Assembly (NCBI GenBank): GCA_963765295.1
Contig: CAVXVO010000005.1
Location: forward strand, 1,178,001 to 1,242,000
Source of the DNA: PALSA-612 sp963765295
Lineage (GTDB): Bacteria > Actinomycetota > Thermoleophilia > Gaiellales > Gaiellaceae
Length of the DNA stretch: 64,000 nt
Reading direction: 5' to 3'
Part shown: positions 17,183-25,357 of the stretch, in pieces
How the letters are laid out: every line of letters starts with the position of its first letter
Numbering within the stretch: the stretch's first letter is position 1
Notes under the pieces: generated by a model
What the model saw: only the letters and a program-made list of their open reading frames with translations
The model's database searches: none
What the model was told of the DNA's origin: nothing
Translations under genes and position numbers: made by a program

Positions 17183-17647
17183 GTGGACGACACGAAAGAC
17201 GCCTGGGTTCCGCTCGGTACGCTGCTTCGTCGGGTCGGCGCGATCGACCCCGAGCAGCTCGAGATCGCTCTGACCGAGAAGGAACGGTCGCCGCGACGTC
17301 TGGGCGAGATCCTGGTCGAGTGGGGCTGGGTCTCGAGCGTCGACATCGCCAAGGCACTCGCCGAGCAGTACGACATCACATTCCTCGACCTGACGCAGGC
17401 CGAGATCGAGAAGGAAGCTGCCCTCCTCCTCCCCGAGGATGCGGCGCGCCGCCTGCAGGCGCTGCCGATCAGGTTCCTTCCCGACCGTCTCATTCTCGTC
17501 GGCCTGGCCGACCCCACGGACGTCCTCGCCGCCGAGGAGCTTCGCTCGCTGCTCGGCACCGGCATCAGCCTCAACGTCGTCGACATCGACGCGCTCGAGG
17601 CGGCGTACTCGCAGGTCTACGGCGGCAACGCCGTCCACGCCGAGTAA
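17183..17647 (+). CDS. isolated GspE/PilB N-terminal (MshEN) domain protein
   Basis: 154 residues from a GTG. The sequence PLGTLLRRVGAIDPEQLEIAL, then RLGEILVEWGWVSSVDIAKAL and AEQYDITFLDL, followed by ALPIRFLPDRLILVGLADP, is the T2SSE N-terminal (MshEN) fold found at the front of GspE/PilB ATPases, where it can bind c-di-GMP. Here it stands alone: there is no ATPase domain, no Walker motif and no frame continuing it. It could be a c-di-GMP sensor or adaptor for a pilus or secretion motor elsewhere. A shared hairpin separates it from the converging gene at 17711. Confidence 0.8.
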   Translation: MDDTKDAWVPLGTLLRRVGAIDPEQLEIALTEKERSPRRLGEILVEWGWVSSVDIAKALAEQYDITFLDLTQAEIEKEAALLLPEDAARRLQALPIRFLPDRLILVGLADPTDVLAAEELRSLLGTGISLNVVDIDALEAAYSQVYGGNAVHAE

Positions 17648-17663
17648 ACGGGCCGGAAAATGC

Positions 17664-17689
17664 GAGGAGCCGGACGAATCCGGCTCCTC
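17664..17689. terminator. bidirectional terminator hairpin
   Basis: Perfect 11-bp arms GAGGAGCCGGA / TCCGGCTCCTC between convergent genes. On the minus strand it is followed by GCATTTTCC, giving a short T-tract for the secreted-protein gene ending at 17711. Confidence 0.78.
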
Positions 17690-17710
17690 GAACCGCGTGT
17701 CGAGCCCGGG

Positions 17711-18523
17711 CTAGTCGCCCTGACGCGAGGTGTCCTGCGAGACGCCGCCCGTGTTCGGGAGACCGTCCACGACCTCGACGTAGCCGTTGGCCCAGTTGTT
17801 GTCGCCCAGATCCTCGTCCCCGTAGTTCTGGACGCAGTAGCCGACGTTGTACGTGCCGGCTCCCGGTGCGGCAACGCCGATCCCGGTGTAGTCCTGCTCG
17901 CCGAACTCGTACGAGGCGGCGTTGTAGTTCGAGTTGTTGCCGCCCGTGAACTGGTTCATGTTCACGACCGGGTTCCCGCCCTCGCCGCCTCCGACGGCGT
18001 TCTGGAAGCAGACGCCGTACCCGAACTCGCGGAATGACGGCTCGACGTTCGGCTGGGCAGCGGGCTTGTTCGCGCACTGGGCGGGCTTGACGCCGACACC
18101 GATCTGGCAGTTGAGCTCCCCGAGCCCCGCCGTGATGTTCGCGAGGATCGACTGGGTGTTCGTAATCGTCACCTGCGCCGTCGTCGCCACGAACTGCCAC
18201 TCGGGGTCGTTGGCCGGAATCGGCGCTCCGCCACCGATCTCCTGGTCGACCTGTCCGGCGACCGCGAACACGCCGGCGACGCCGTTCGAGTTCCAACTCA
18301 CCGACTTCTCGGTGAACCGGCATGCCTCGCCGGTGGTGGGATCGATCAAGCGCAGCGTCCCCTTCGGGGTGGCCGCCTGCGCGACCTGGTAACACCCGTG
18401 CAAGACGCCGTGCGAGTCGGGGATCGCCGCCTGGACGACGGTCGCGATCCCGAACGCCGCTCCCGCGACACCAACTGCGAGCAGGATCCGCGCCCTGCGA
18501 CTCATTCCCTTCAACGTTCCCAA
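17711..18523 (-). CDS. secreted protein, paralog of collagen-like N-terminal module
   Basis: 270 residues, or 264 from the in-frame ATG at 18505. A signal segment (ILLAVGVAGAAFGIATVVQA) is followed by the same module as the gene at 470-1303: IPDSHGVLHGCYQVA, then LRLIDPTTGEACRF and VSWNSNG. Instead of Gly-X-Y repeats, it continues into a beta-rich C-terminal region rich in Asn and Cys (NCQIG, QCANK, VCFQNA, YCVQNYG). GGAGGGAG lies six bases before the TTG at 18523, favouring that start. Probably a surface protein; function unknown. The shared module may be a targeting or wall-binding unit. Confidence 0.78.
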   Translation of the reverse strand: MGTLKGMSRRARILLAVGVAGAAFGIATVVQAAIPDSHGVLHGCYQVAQAATPKGTLRLIDPTTGEACRFTEKSVSWNSNGVAGVFAVAGQVDQEIGGGAPIPANDPEWQFVATTAQVTITNTQSILANITAGLGELNCQIGVGVKPAQCANKPAAQPNVEPSFREFGYGVCFQNAVGGGEGGNPVVNMNQFTGGNNSNYNAASYEFGEQDYTGIGVAAPGAGTYNVGYCVQNYGDEDLGDNNWANGYVEVVDGLPNTGGVSQDTSRQGD

Positions 18524-18609
18524 GATTCTCCCTCCACGGTAGGAACTGCCTGCTGATTTTCAGCACCTGAGAGTACAGGACCGGCCAGATTGCCGCTCGA
18601 AATCGTGCT

Positions 18610-19035
18610 CTAGGCCTCGAGGAGACGGAGCAGCGACCAGAACGCCGACTCGGGCGGCGGCAGGACCGGAGGCCGGCGGCGATGCTGGCGTGCCTCGGCC
18701 CAGATGACGTAGGAGCGAAGCCGCTTGCCGATCCGTCGGCGGCAGGCGTCCGTCGGCTCGACGAGCGCTACGTGGAGCGCGAATCGCCACGCCGCCGCCT
18801 CCTTCTCGAGCCTGGTGCCCGACCGACCGGGGCCGATCAGGTGCCCGATCTCGTGCAGGGCGACGAAGTACGTGACCTGGCCGCGGACGGGCGGGACGCG
18901 AATCGCGATCGTGCGAGCGCCGTTCCGGCGGTGCACCTCTGCGCGGCCGCGCGATCCGCCGAGCCGGACGATGCCGTAGCGTGCGCAGAGCTGGTCGACG
19001 TGCCGGTCGAGCGCCGTGGCCGAGAGCGTCGTCAC
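18610..19035 (-). CDS. ImmA/IrrE-like zincin domain protein
   Basis: 141 residues. The motif VALHEIGHLIG (HExxH) with a downstream LEKEAAAWRFAL (third Glu ligand followed by FA/AxxFA-like helix) is the active-site arrangement of ImmA/IrrE metallopeptidases. Such enzymes often cleave a paired XRE-type repressor, but no such regulator is adjacent. The C-terminus (ESAFWSLLRLLEA) is not conserved. It lies beside the LLM oxidoreductase on the same strand, 60 bases downstream of it. The role is open. Confidence 0.68.
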   Translation of the reverse strand: MTTLSATALDRHVDQLCARYGIVRLGGSRGRAEVHRRNGARTIAIRVPPVRGQVTYFVALHEIGHLIGPGRSGTRLEKEAAAWRFALHVALVEPTDACRRRIGKRLRSYVIWAEARQHRRRPPVLPPPESAFWSLLRLLEA

Positions 19036-19095
19036 GCCGCCATGCTGACGACGCGGGCGGCGGTCGGAGGTCGACCGGGCCAGAGCCGGCTGGGG

Positions 19096-19968
19096 TCAGA
19101 GCCGGCTGAGAGCCGGTGCAAGGCGCCGAAGCTCGTCGAGCGGGTCTTCGCCGATCGCCTGGACGCAGACGTGGTCCGCGCCGGCAGCGAGATGGGCTGC
19201 GACCCGTTCGCCGACGGCGTCGACGTCGCCCCAGGCGACGATCGCATCGACGAGCCGGTCGCTCCCGCCTCCTTCGAGCTCGTCCTCGGCGTAGCCGAGT
19301 CGAAGCAGGTTGCGCCGGTAGTTGTCGAGCGCGAGGTAGTAGCCCATGTGCTCGCGGCCTTTCGCGCGTGCCGCCGCCGGATCGGTCTCGAGCACGAACG
19401 CCTGCTCGGGAAGGAGCAGCGGCCCCTCCCCCATCACCTCGCGAGCCATGGCCGTGTGCTCCGGCGGCGTGAAGTACGGATGCGCGCCGCGCGTCCGCGC
19501 GGCGGCGAGCTGGAGCATCTTCGGCCCGAGTGCGGCGAGCACCCACGGCGCGGGCTCGGCCGGCTCGACGCCACGGAAGACGGCCTCGTCCATCGCGTCC
19601 AGGTAGGCGCCCATCGTTCCGAGAGGCTTCGCGTACTCGTGGCCGCGGCTCGCGACGCTCGGCGCGTGGCTGACGCCGATCCCGAGCAGGAAGCGCCCCG
19701 GATAGGCGTCCGCGAGCGTCCTGGCTCCGTTCGCGGTCGCCATCGGGTCGCGCGCGTAGATGTTGGCGATGCCCGTGGCGACCACGGCCCGCTCCGTGAA
19801 CGCGAGGAGCGTCGCGGCCTGCGTGAAGCACTCCTTCGTCCCCACGCCCTCGCCGAACCAGATCGCCGAGTAGCCGAGCTCCTCGAGCTCGGGAGCGAAC
19901 GCGCGCGTCTCCGCCGCACCCCGCAGGCTGAGCGGTCCGAGCCACACGCCGATCCGTCCGAGCTCCAT
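19096..19968 (-). CDS. F420-type LLM-class oxidoreductase
   Basis: 290-residue TIM-barrel flavin/F420 enzyme of the luciferase-like monooxygenase group. Landmarks are RIGVWLGPLSL at the start, LEELGYSAIWFGEG, ATGIANIYARDP, RFLLGIGVSHAP and the C-terminal AHLAAGADHVCVQ, typical of the actinobacterial 'TIGR03620-like' set. Substrate unknown. The ATG overlaps by one base the stop of the AttH-like gene (TGATG), so the two are translationally coupled and may act in one pathway. Confidence 0.85.
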   Translation of the reverse strand: MELGRIGVWLGPLSLRGAAETRAFAPELEELGYSAIWFGEGVGTKECFTQAATLLAFTERAVVATGIANIYARDPMATANGARTLADAYPGRFLLGIGVSHAPSVASRGHEYAKPLGTMGAYLDAMDEAVFRGVEPAEPAPWVLAALGPKMLQLAAARTRGAHPYFTPPEHTAMAREVMGEGPLLLPEQAFVLETDPAAARAKGREHMGYYLALDNYRRNLLRLGYAEDELEGGGSDRLVDAIVAWGDVDAVGERVAAHLAAGADHVCVQAIGEDPLDELRRLAPALSRL

Positions 19969-20900
19969 CAGCTTGTCTCCTCAACGAAGCAGACGCCGTT
20001 CTTCGTCCCGGTCGCCGTCACCGCGCCTTCCCAGAACGTCGGCAGGATCACGCTGCGGAAGAGCTGGTCGGGCACGATCGCACGTAGCTTGACGGATAGG
20101 TGGTCGGACGGGACGTCGAGCGTCCAGTCGAGCGGCCACCTCCGGCCCGCGGCGCGGTAGACACGGGCGCCGGGTGTCGCTGTGAACGCCGTGACGGGCC
20201 GTCCGTGGCCGGCCCTGTCGACGGCCGTTCCGCTCATGTGACCGTCACGGAAGCGGTAGAGCATCAGCTCCGTACGATCGTCGAACCGGCAGGAGAACCA
20301 GTCCCAGTGGAGCGCGCTCGGGTCGTTCGGGAAGTTGCCCCACTGGTGGTCGAGCCAGGCCGTGCCGGTGAACGAGACGGTGGTGAGGTCGTGGCGGATC
20401 GTGCCGGTCGCGGCCATTCGCGTGTCCGAGTAGTAGCGGCTGGTCGCCCCGCCCTGCTGGATCACGCCCGTGCCGCCGCCGTGCAGCACGTACGGCTTCT
20501 GCGGCCTCGCCGTCATGGTCAGCGAGTACGTCAGGTCTGCCGCGTGGAAGCGCCAGGTGCCGCTCGCCGCCGAGTAGCCCAACCCTACCGTCGGCAGGCG
20601 GACATCCAGCGCCCCCGGGCCGATGCGGGCGGCTGCGATCTGCTGCGTCTGCCCGATCCGCGCGCCGGTGTCGAGGTCGATCACCTGGCTCACGGGCAGC
20701 AGGGCAGCTCCTCGCTTGAAGACCGTGAAGAAGACCGAGTAGCGATCGCCGTCGGAGCCGTGGACGTCCGCCGTCACGTACCACCACTCGATGGCGACGT
20801 CATGGCCGTAGTGATCGCGCGGAAAGTGCAGAGCCAAGGTGCCGGCAGCGGCTCCCGCCGCAAGGGCGCCGGCCGACAGCAGGACCGCGAGGACGCGCAC
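19968..20900 (-). CDS. secreted AttH/CrtC-like lipocalin-fold protein
   Basis: 310 residues with a signal peptide (VLAVLLSAGALAAGAAAG). The family blocks are intact: AIEWWYVTADV near residue 38, YYSDTRMAATGTI, TAWLDHQWGNF in the centre, and TKNGVCFVEET at the C-terminus. CrtC members hydrate carotenoids and AttH-like members are poorly known hydrophobic-ligand enzymes. No carotenoid genes are nearby, so the substrate is left open. It is first in a coupled pair with the LLM oxidoreductase and lies 19 bases from the divergent pdxH start, so the promoters of both must overlap. Confidence 0.82.
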   Translation of the reverse strand: MRVLAVLLSAGALAAGAAAGTLALHFPRDHYGHDVAIEWWYVTADVHGSDGDRYSVFFTVFKRGAALLPVSQVIDLDTGARIGQTQQIAAARIGPGALDVRLPTVGLGYSAASGTWRFHAADLTYSLTMTARPQKPYVLHGGGTGVIQQGGATSRYYSDTRMAATGTIRHDLTTVSFTGTAWLDHQWGNFPNDPSALHWDWFSCRFDDRTELMLYRFRDGHMSGTAVDRAGHGRPVTAFTATPGARVYRAAGRRWPLDWTLDVPSDHLSVKLRAIVPDQLFRSVILPTFWEGAVTATGTKNGVCFVEETS

Positions 20901-20919
20901 GTTCTCGATACTACGAGCC

Positions 20920-21540
20920 GTGGACCACGAGCCTCATGCCCAGCCGCTGCGCCGGCACGATCTCGATCCCGATCCGCTGCGGCAGTTCCACGCCTGGTTC
21001 GAGGCGGCCGGGGCCGCCGGTGCGGTGCAGCCGAACGCGGTCGCCCTGGCGACGGCCGACGCGGACGGGAGCCCGTCCGTCCGCTTCGTGCTGCTGAAGA
21101 GCGCCGACGAGCACGGCTTCGTCTTCTTCACCGGCTACGAGAGTCGCAAGGGGCGCGAGCTCGACGAGAACCCGCGCGCGGCACTCTGCTTCTACTGGCA
21201 ACCGCTGGGTAGGCAGGTGCGGGTCGAAGGGCCGGTCGAGCGAGTGCCGCTCTCCGAGTCGGAGGCGTACTTCGCCACGCGCCCGTACGGCGCGCAGCTG
21301 TCGGCAAGTGCGTCGCGCCAGAGCGAGGTCGTGGGCGGGCGCCGCGAGCTCGAGGAGAGGGTCGAGCGGCTGAGCGAGGAGTACAGCGAAGGCGCGGTGC
21401 CGAGACCCGACATCTGGGGCGGCTTCGTGATCGCACCGAAGCTGTACGAGTTCTGGCAACACCGCGACGACCGCCTTCACGACCGCTTCGTCTACCGGCG
21501 CGAGGGCGACGGCTGGACGATCGAGCGCCTGTCGCCGTGA
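20920..21540 (+). CDS. pdxH: pyridoxamine 5'-phosphate oxidase
   Basis: 206 residues from a GTG. It oxidises pyridoxine/pyridoxamine 5'-phosphate to pyridoxal phosphate with FMN. The motif VRFVLLKSADEHGFVFFTGY followed by SRKGRELDENP is the FMN-binding signature, and the C-terminal REGDGWTIERLSP is the conserved substrate-side end. Length is slightly under the usual 210-220. Its TGA overlaps the GTG of the flavin reductase by four bases (GTGA), and that gene overlaps the next, so the three form one tightly coupled operon. Confidence 0.93.
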   Translation: MDHEPHAQPLRRHDLDPDPLRQFHAWFEAAGAAGAVQPNAVALATADADGSPSVRFVLLKSADEHGFVFFTGYESRKGRELDENPRAALCFYWQPLGRQVRVEGPVERVPLSESEAYFATRPYGAQLSASASRQSEVVGGRRELEERVERLSEEYSEGAVPRPDIWGGFVIAPKLYEFWQHRDDRLHDRFVYRREGDGWTIERLSP

Positions 21541-22013
21541 CGACGGGAGAAGAGCTGCGCGCGCTCATGCGGCGTGCTCCGGCGAGCGTCGCGGTGCTGA
21601 CGGTCGACACCGGGACCGACCGGCTCGGCCTCACCGTCTCGTCGCTCGTGTCGCTGTCGCTCGAGCCGCCGCTCGTCGGAGTCTCGATCGGCCGCGAGAC
21701 GGCGATGCACGAGCTGCTCCGCGAGGCGGGCGGGTTCGCGGCCAGCCTGCTCGCCGGCGGACAGGAGTGGCTGGCACAGCACTTCGCGCGAGGCGTCCCG
21801 CCGATCGGCATGTGGAACGGCATCGCGACCGAGGAGGGCGCCCGCGGCGCCCCGCTGCTCGTGGGGGCGCTCGGCTGGCTCGAGTGCCGGCTCGCATCCG
21901 AGCACGGAGCCGGCGACCACACGCTCTTCGTCGGCGAGGTCGAATCGTTGCGCCTGGGCACCGACGCCCCACCGCTCGTCCATCACGACGGCGGCTACCG
22001 CACGCTGCTGTGA
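21537..22013 (+). CDS. flavin reductase-like FMN-binding protein
   Basis: 158 residues of the DIM6/NTAB flavin reductase family. Seen are SVAVLTVDTG, the strand pair LTVSSLVSLSLEPPLVGVSI and GGFAASLLAGGQEWLAQHFA, all FMN-pocket blocks. Family members reduce flavin for partner oxygenases or bind FMN as oxidoreductases. It sits between pdxH and the HAD gene with overlapping starts (GTGA at each side), so its expression is locked to pdxH, which also uses FMN. Confidence 0.85.
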   Translation: MTTGEELRALMRRAPASVAVLTVDTGTDRLGLTVSSLVSLSLEPPLVGVSIGRETAMHELLREAGGFAASLLAGGQEWLAQHFARGVPPIGMWNGIATEEGARGAPLLVGALGWLECRLASEHGAGDHTLFVGEVESLRLGTDAPPLVHHDGGYRTLL

Positions 22014-22669
22014 TCGGCGCGGTCGTCTTCGACCTCGACGGCGTCATCCTGCAGACCGAGGAGGTCTGGGACGAGGTGCGCGGCCGCTACGTCGTCGAGC
22101 AGGGTGGACGCTACGACGCGGAGGCGCAGCGCGCGATGATGGGGATGAGCGCGCCGGAATGGTCTCGATATCTGAGCGAGGCACTCGGCGTTCCCGGAAC
22201 GCCCGAGGAGATCAGCGCCGACGTCGTGCAGCTGATGGAGGCGCGCTACCACGAGGAGCTGCCGCTGATCCCGGGGGCGCGAGCGGCTGTCGAGCGGCTC
22301 GCGGCGCGCTGGCCGCTCGGCCTCGCGTCGTCGTCCAACCGCCCGCTGATCGATGCCGCCCTCGAGCTGGCCGGGCTGGCGCGGTTCTTCCGGGCCACCG
22401 TCTCGTCGGAGGAGGTCGCGCGGGGCAAGCCGGCCCCGGACGTGTATCTCGAGGCCGCGCGACGGCTGGCCGTTCCGGCCGAGCGCTGCGCTGCCGTCGA
22501 GGACTCGCACTCGGGCATCCGCTCCGCGAAGGCCGCCGGCATGCACACGATCGCGATCCCCAACGAGAGCTTCCCGCCGGGTGACGAGGCGCTGGGGCTC
22601 GCCGACATCGTGCTCCCGTCGATCGCCGACCTCACGCTCGACACAGTCACCTCGCTCGATTCGGGGTAA
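22010..22669 (+). CDS. HAD-superfamily hydrolase, phosphoglucomutase-like
   Basis: 219 residues from the GTG that overlaps the preceding stop (GTGA). All four HAD motifs are visible: FDLDGVILQTE with nucleophile and acid Asp, LASSSNRPLID (motif II), GKPAPDVYLEAARRL (motif III Lys), and VEDSHSGIRSAKAAG (motif IV). The cap is of the alpha-helical type, as in beta-phosphoglucomutase and phosphoglycolate phosphatase. Given the operon with pdxH, a pyridoxal-phosphate or FMN phosphatase is possible, but this is only context. Confidence 0.88.
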   Translation: MIGAVVFDLDGVILQTEEVWDEVRGRYVVEQGGRYDAEAQRAMMGMSAPEWSRYLSEALGVPGTPEEISADVVQLMEARYHEELPLIPGARAAVERLAARWPLGLASSSNRPLIDAALELAGLARFFRATVSSEEVARGKPAPDVYLEAARRLAVPAERCAAVEDSHSGIRSAKAAGMHTIAIPNESFPPGDEALGLADIVLPSIADLTLDTVTSLDSG

Positions 22670-22735
22670 GCCACGTCCGGCCCGGTTCAGTCCAGGCCAG
22701 CCCCGTCCCAGGCGGCCGTGGGCTGATGCCCGTAT

Positions 22736-22813
22736 CCCCGCCCAAGGGTGGGGAGAAGACCACCCGCCACCCGCGGTGAGCGTATCGCCCAAATCCGCAC
22801 CGAGGTGATACGC
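22736..22813. promoter_or_regulatory. two inverted repeats between convergent genes
   Basis: A hairpin CCCCGCCC-AA-GGGTGGGG at 22736-22753 (one G-T pair) lies 67 bases after the HAD gene and may terminate it. A second element, GCGTATC (22780-22786) and GATACGC (22807-22813), has perfect 7-bp arms 20 bases apart, unlike a terminator. No gene starts here, so the role of the second element is unexplained. Confidence 0.45.
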
Positions 22814-22891
22814 AAGTGCAACAAATCTGTGACTTTCGTTCCACAGCCGTCTTCGCGGAAGCCGGCCGGAAATGCTGTCGGGCGGCGCGGA

Positions 22892-24124
22892 TCAGTCGAC
22901 GCGGCCGACGAGCACGCACGCGTTGTGGCCGCCGAGGCCCATCGCGTTCGAGAGCGCCACGTCGACTCGGGCCTCGCGGGCCTCGTTCGGCACGTAGTCG
23001 AGATCGCAGTCCGGGTCGGGGTTGTGCAGGTTGATCGTGGGCGGCAGCACGCCCTCGTGGACCGCGAGCACGCACATCGTCGCCTCGATCGCTCCCGCCG
23101 CGCCGAAGCAGTGCCCCATCACCGACTTCGTCGACGACACGGCCAGCTTGTACGCGTGGTCTCCGAACACGTCCTTGATCGCCTTCGTCTCCGCCGCATC
23201 GCCGAGCGGCGTCGACGTGCCGTGCGCGTTGATGTACCCGACCCGCTCGGGCGCGATGCCGTTGCGCTGGAGCGCGACCCGCATCATGTTCGCGACACCG
23301 GTCGCCTCGGGTTCCGGCTGCGCCATGTGGTGAGCGTCGTTGGACGCGCCGTAGCCGATGATCTCCGCGTAGATCCGCGCCCCGCGGCGGCGCGCGCCCT
23401 CAAGTTCCTCGAGCACGAGCACGCAGGCGCCCTCGCCCATGACGAAGCCGGCGCGCGTGGCGTCGAACGGGCGCGACGCGCGGGGCGGGTACTCGTCCTC
23501 GGCGACGAGGCCTCGCATCGCGCAGAAGCCGGCCAGGATCAGCGGGTGCATGCACGCCTCGGCCCCGCCCGCGAGGATCGCGTCTGCGTCGCCGCGCTTG
23601 ATGATCTCCGCGCTCTCTCCGACGGCAGTCGACCCGGTCGCGCAGGCCGAGACGGGCGCGAAGTTCGGGCCCCGGTAGCCGAGCGAGATCGCCAGCTGGC
23701 CCGAGGCGGCGTCCGGGAGCACGCTCGGCAGGAAGGTCGGCACCACGCGACTGGGCCCGCGCTCGCGCAGCACGTCGTGCTGCTCCATCATCCCGAGGAA
23801 GCCGCCGATCGCTGTCCCGAAGAGGATGCCGACGCGCTCCGGCTCGTAGGCGCCGTCCAGCCCGGCGTCGCCGACCGCCTCCGTCGCCGCCGCGAGGGCG
23901 AGCAGGACGTTGCGGTCGAGCTTCCGCACCTCCTTGACCGACGCGACCGTCGCCGGGTCGAAATCCTTGACCTCGGCGGCGATCCGCACGGGGAAGTCGC
24001 TCGTGTCGAACGAGCGGATGAAGTCGACCCCGCTGCGCCCTGCGAGGGCCGACTCCCAGGTCGAGCGCACGTCGTTGCCGATAGGCGTCACGGCGCCGAG
24101 CCCGGTGACGACGACGCGTCTCAT
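22892..24124 (-). CDS. fabF: 3-oxoacyl-ACP synthase II
   Basis: 410-residue condensing enzyme of fatty acid elongation. Catalytic Cys is in VSACATGST, the two histidines in NAHGTSTPLGD and VMGHCFGAAGAIEA, and the N-terminus VVVTGLGAVTPIGND is textbook KAS II. It adds malonyl-ACP to acyl-ACP in the cytoplasm. No acyl carrier protein, FabD or FabH gene is near, so it is outside the main fab cluster. The DUF885-like gene ends 19 bases upstream of its start on the same strand, so they could share transcription. Confidence 0.93.
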   Translation of the reverse strand: MRRVVVTGLGAVTPIGNDVRSTWESALAGRSGVDFIRSFDTSDFPVRIAAEVKDFDPATVASVKEVRKLDRNVLLALAAATEAVGDAGLDGAYEPERVGILFGTAIGGFLGMMEQHDVLRERGPSRVVPTFLPSVLPDAASGQLAISLGYRGPNFAPVSACATGSTAVGESAEIIKRGDADAILAGGAEACMHPLILAGFCAMRGLVAEDEYPPRASRPFDATRAGFVMGEGACVLVLEELEGARRRGARIYAEIIGYGASNDAHHMAQPEPEATGVANMMRVALQRNGIAPERVGYINAHGTSTPLGDAAETKAIKDVFGDHAYKLAVSSTKSVMGHCFGAAGAIEATMCVLAVHEGVLPPTINLHNPDPDCDLDYVPNEAREARVDVALSNAMGLGGHNACVLVGRVD

Positions 24125-24143
24125 GGGTGCAGATTAGTCGGCG

Positions 24144-25319
24144 CTAGACGAGGTCGCCGGGTACGAGTTGCTCGGTGAGCAGCCGTCGGAATCGATCCCG
24201 ATCGCCTCCTACGAAGGCTCGGGCGAGCCTCAGGCCGTCCGTGTAACAGAACACGTATGCCCGCCAGGTCTCGTCCGTGACGAACTGGAGCCCTTTTTCG
24301 ATGCGGTCGTCGCTCTCGAGCGACCAGCGTCGCGAGTACTGCCGCACCTCGTCGAACGGCCGGCCCTGCTCGTGGAGCAGGAGCGCCGCATTCGGCGCGA
24401 CGTGCGCAAGGGCCTCGGCCTCGCGCCGGACGACGGCGGCGATCTCCGGCTCGTACGGCACGCCGAGCGGCCTCAGGATCTCCGCTGCGAGGCTGTCCAG
24501 CTCGTCGCCGGTGACGAGCTCGGGCGCCACGGAGGCGAGGCCCTCCGAGAGGAGGGACTGAGGCGTGCCGACGAGCAGCGCCGTCTCCTCGAGCCGGCCC
24601 CGGCCGCGAACGAGCAGCGCCTCCTTCCATGCGTGCTCCGCGTGATGGCCGGGATAGAGCTCGTGCGCCACGACCATGAGGAGATCGGTCGACTGCCACG
24701 GCAGATCCGTGTTGAAGACGACTCGGCTGCGAAGCCCGCCGAGGTAGTAGTTGAAGGCAAGCCACGGCTCGTCGCGCACGAGCTCGAGCTCGACCGACTC
24801 GCCGTCGGGGAGCCCGAACAGCTCGAGCGTGCGGCTCCGCAGCTCGCCCGTCAGACGCTCGAACGCGGGCAGGAGCACGTCGGGGCCTACGACCTGGGAC
24901 GCCTGCCAGGCCTGGTACCGGTCGATCACGGAGCCTTCGCCCGGCAGCACCTCGGCGAGCGCCTCGTGTGCCCGGGCGAACTCGTCCTCGGCGACGAGCG
25001 CGGGTCGGATGCCGTAGCAGCGCTCGACCTCGTCCACGTACGAGATCGGCTCGCCGGCCAGACGCCTCCCCACGGTCTCCAGCCCGACGAGCTGCGCTCG
25101 CAGCCACCGGCGCCGCTGCTCATCCGCGATCGTCCCGTCGAGCTCGTCCAGAAGCCGGGCCGCCTCGTCGGCGAGCGCCTGAGGATCGGGCGACGGCTCG
25201 CCGTCGACGCGGGCAGCGAGCTCCGGGGGGCCGTAGTAGGCGTCCACGAAGCCGGGAACCAGCTTCCCGAGCCGGAGGCCGAGCACGAGGTAGCGCTCGA
25301 TCAGAGATGTGTCGCTCAT
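24144..25319 (-). CDS. DUF885-like metallopeptidase
   Basis: 391 residues. The zinc motif VVAHELYPGHHAEHAW gives HExxGHH, as in DUF885 peptidases, and the second half holds the expected Glu-containing helix (LLSEGLASVAPELV). No signal peptide is present, so it should be cytoplasmic. The ATG at 25319 is chosen because the open frame further upstream is antisense to the ligase gene and has no family match. It is divergent from the LigD ligase gene, with 38 bases between starts. Substrate unknown. Confidence 0.83.
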   Translation of the reverse strand: MSDTSLIERYLVLGLRLGKLVPGFVDAYYGPPELAARVDGEPSPDPQALADEAARLLDELDGTIADEQRRRWLRAQLVGLETVGRRLAGEPISYVDEVERCYGIRPALVAEDEFARAHEALAEVLPGEGSVIDRYQAWQASQVVGPDVLLPAFERLTGELRSRTLELFGLPDGESVELELVRDEPWLAFNYYLGGLRSRVVFNTDLPWQSTDLLMVVAHELYPGHHAEHAWKEALLVRGRGRLEETALLVGTPQSLLSEGLASVAPELVTGDELDSLAAEILRPLGVPYEPEIAAVVRREAEALAHVAPNAALLLHEQGRPFDEVRQYSRRWSLESDDRIEKGLQFVTDETWRAYVFCYTDGLRLARAFVGGDRDRFRRLLTEQLVPGDLV

Positions 25320-25357
25320 GTTCCGCCGACAGCATCGCACGCGGTCAGAATGGCACC

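Noticed and set aside
22736..22753. operator of the regulator family seen at 15213
   Set aside because: Its place just after the HAD gene and its long paired arms fit a terminator better, so it is used only as weak support.
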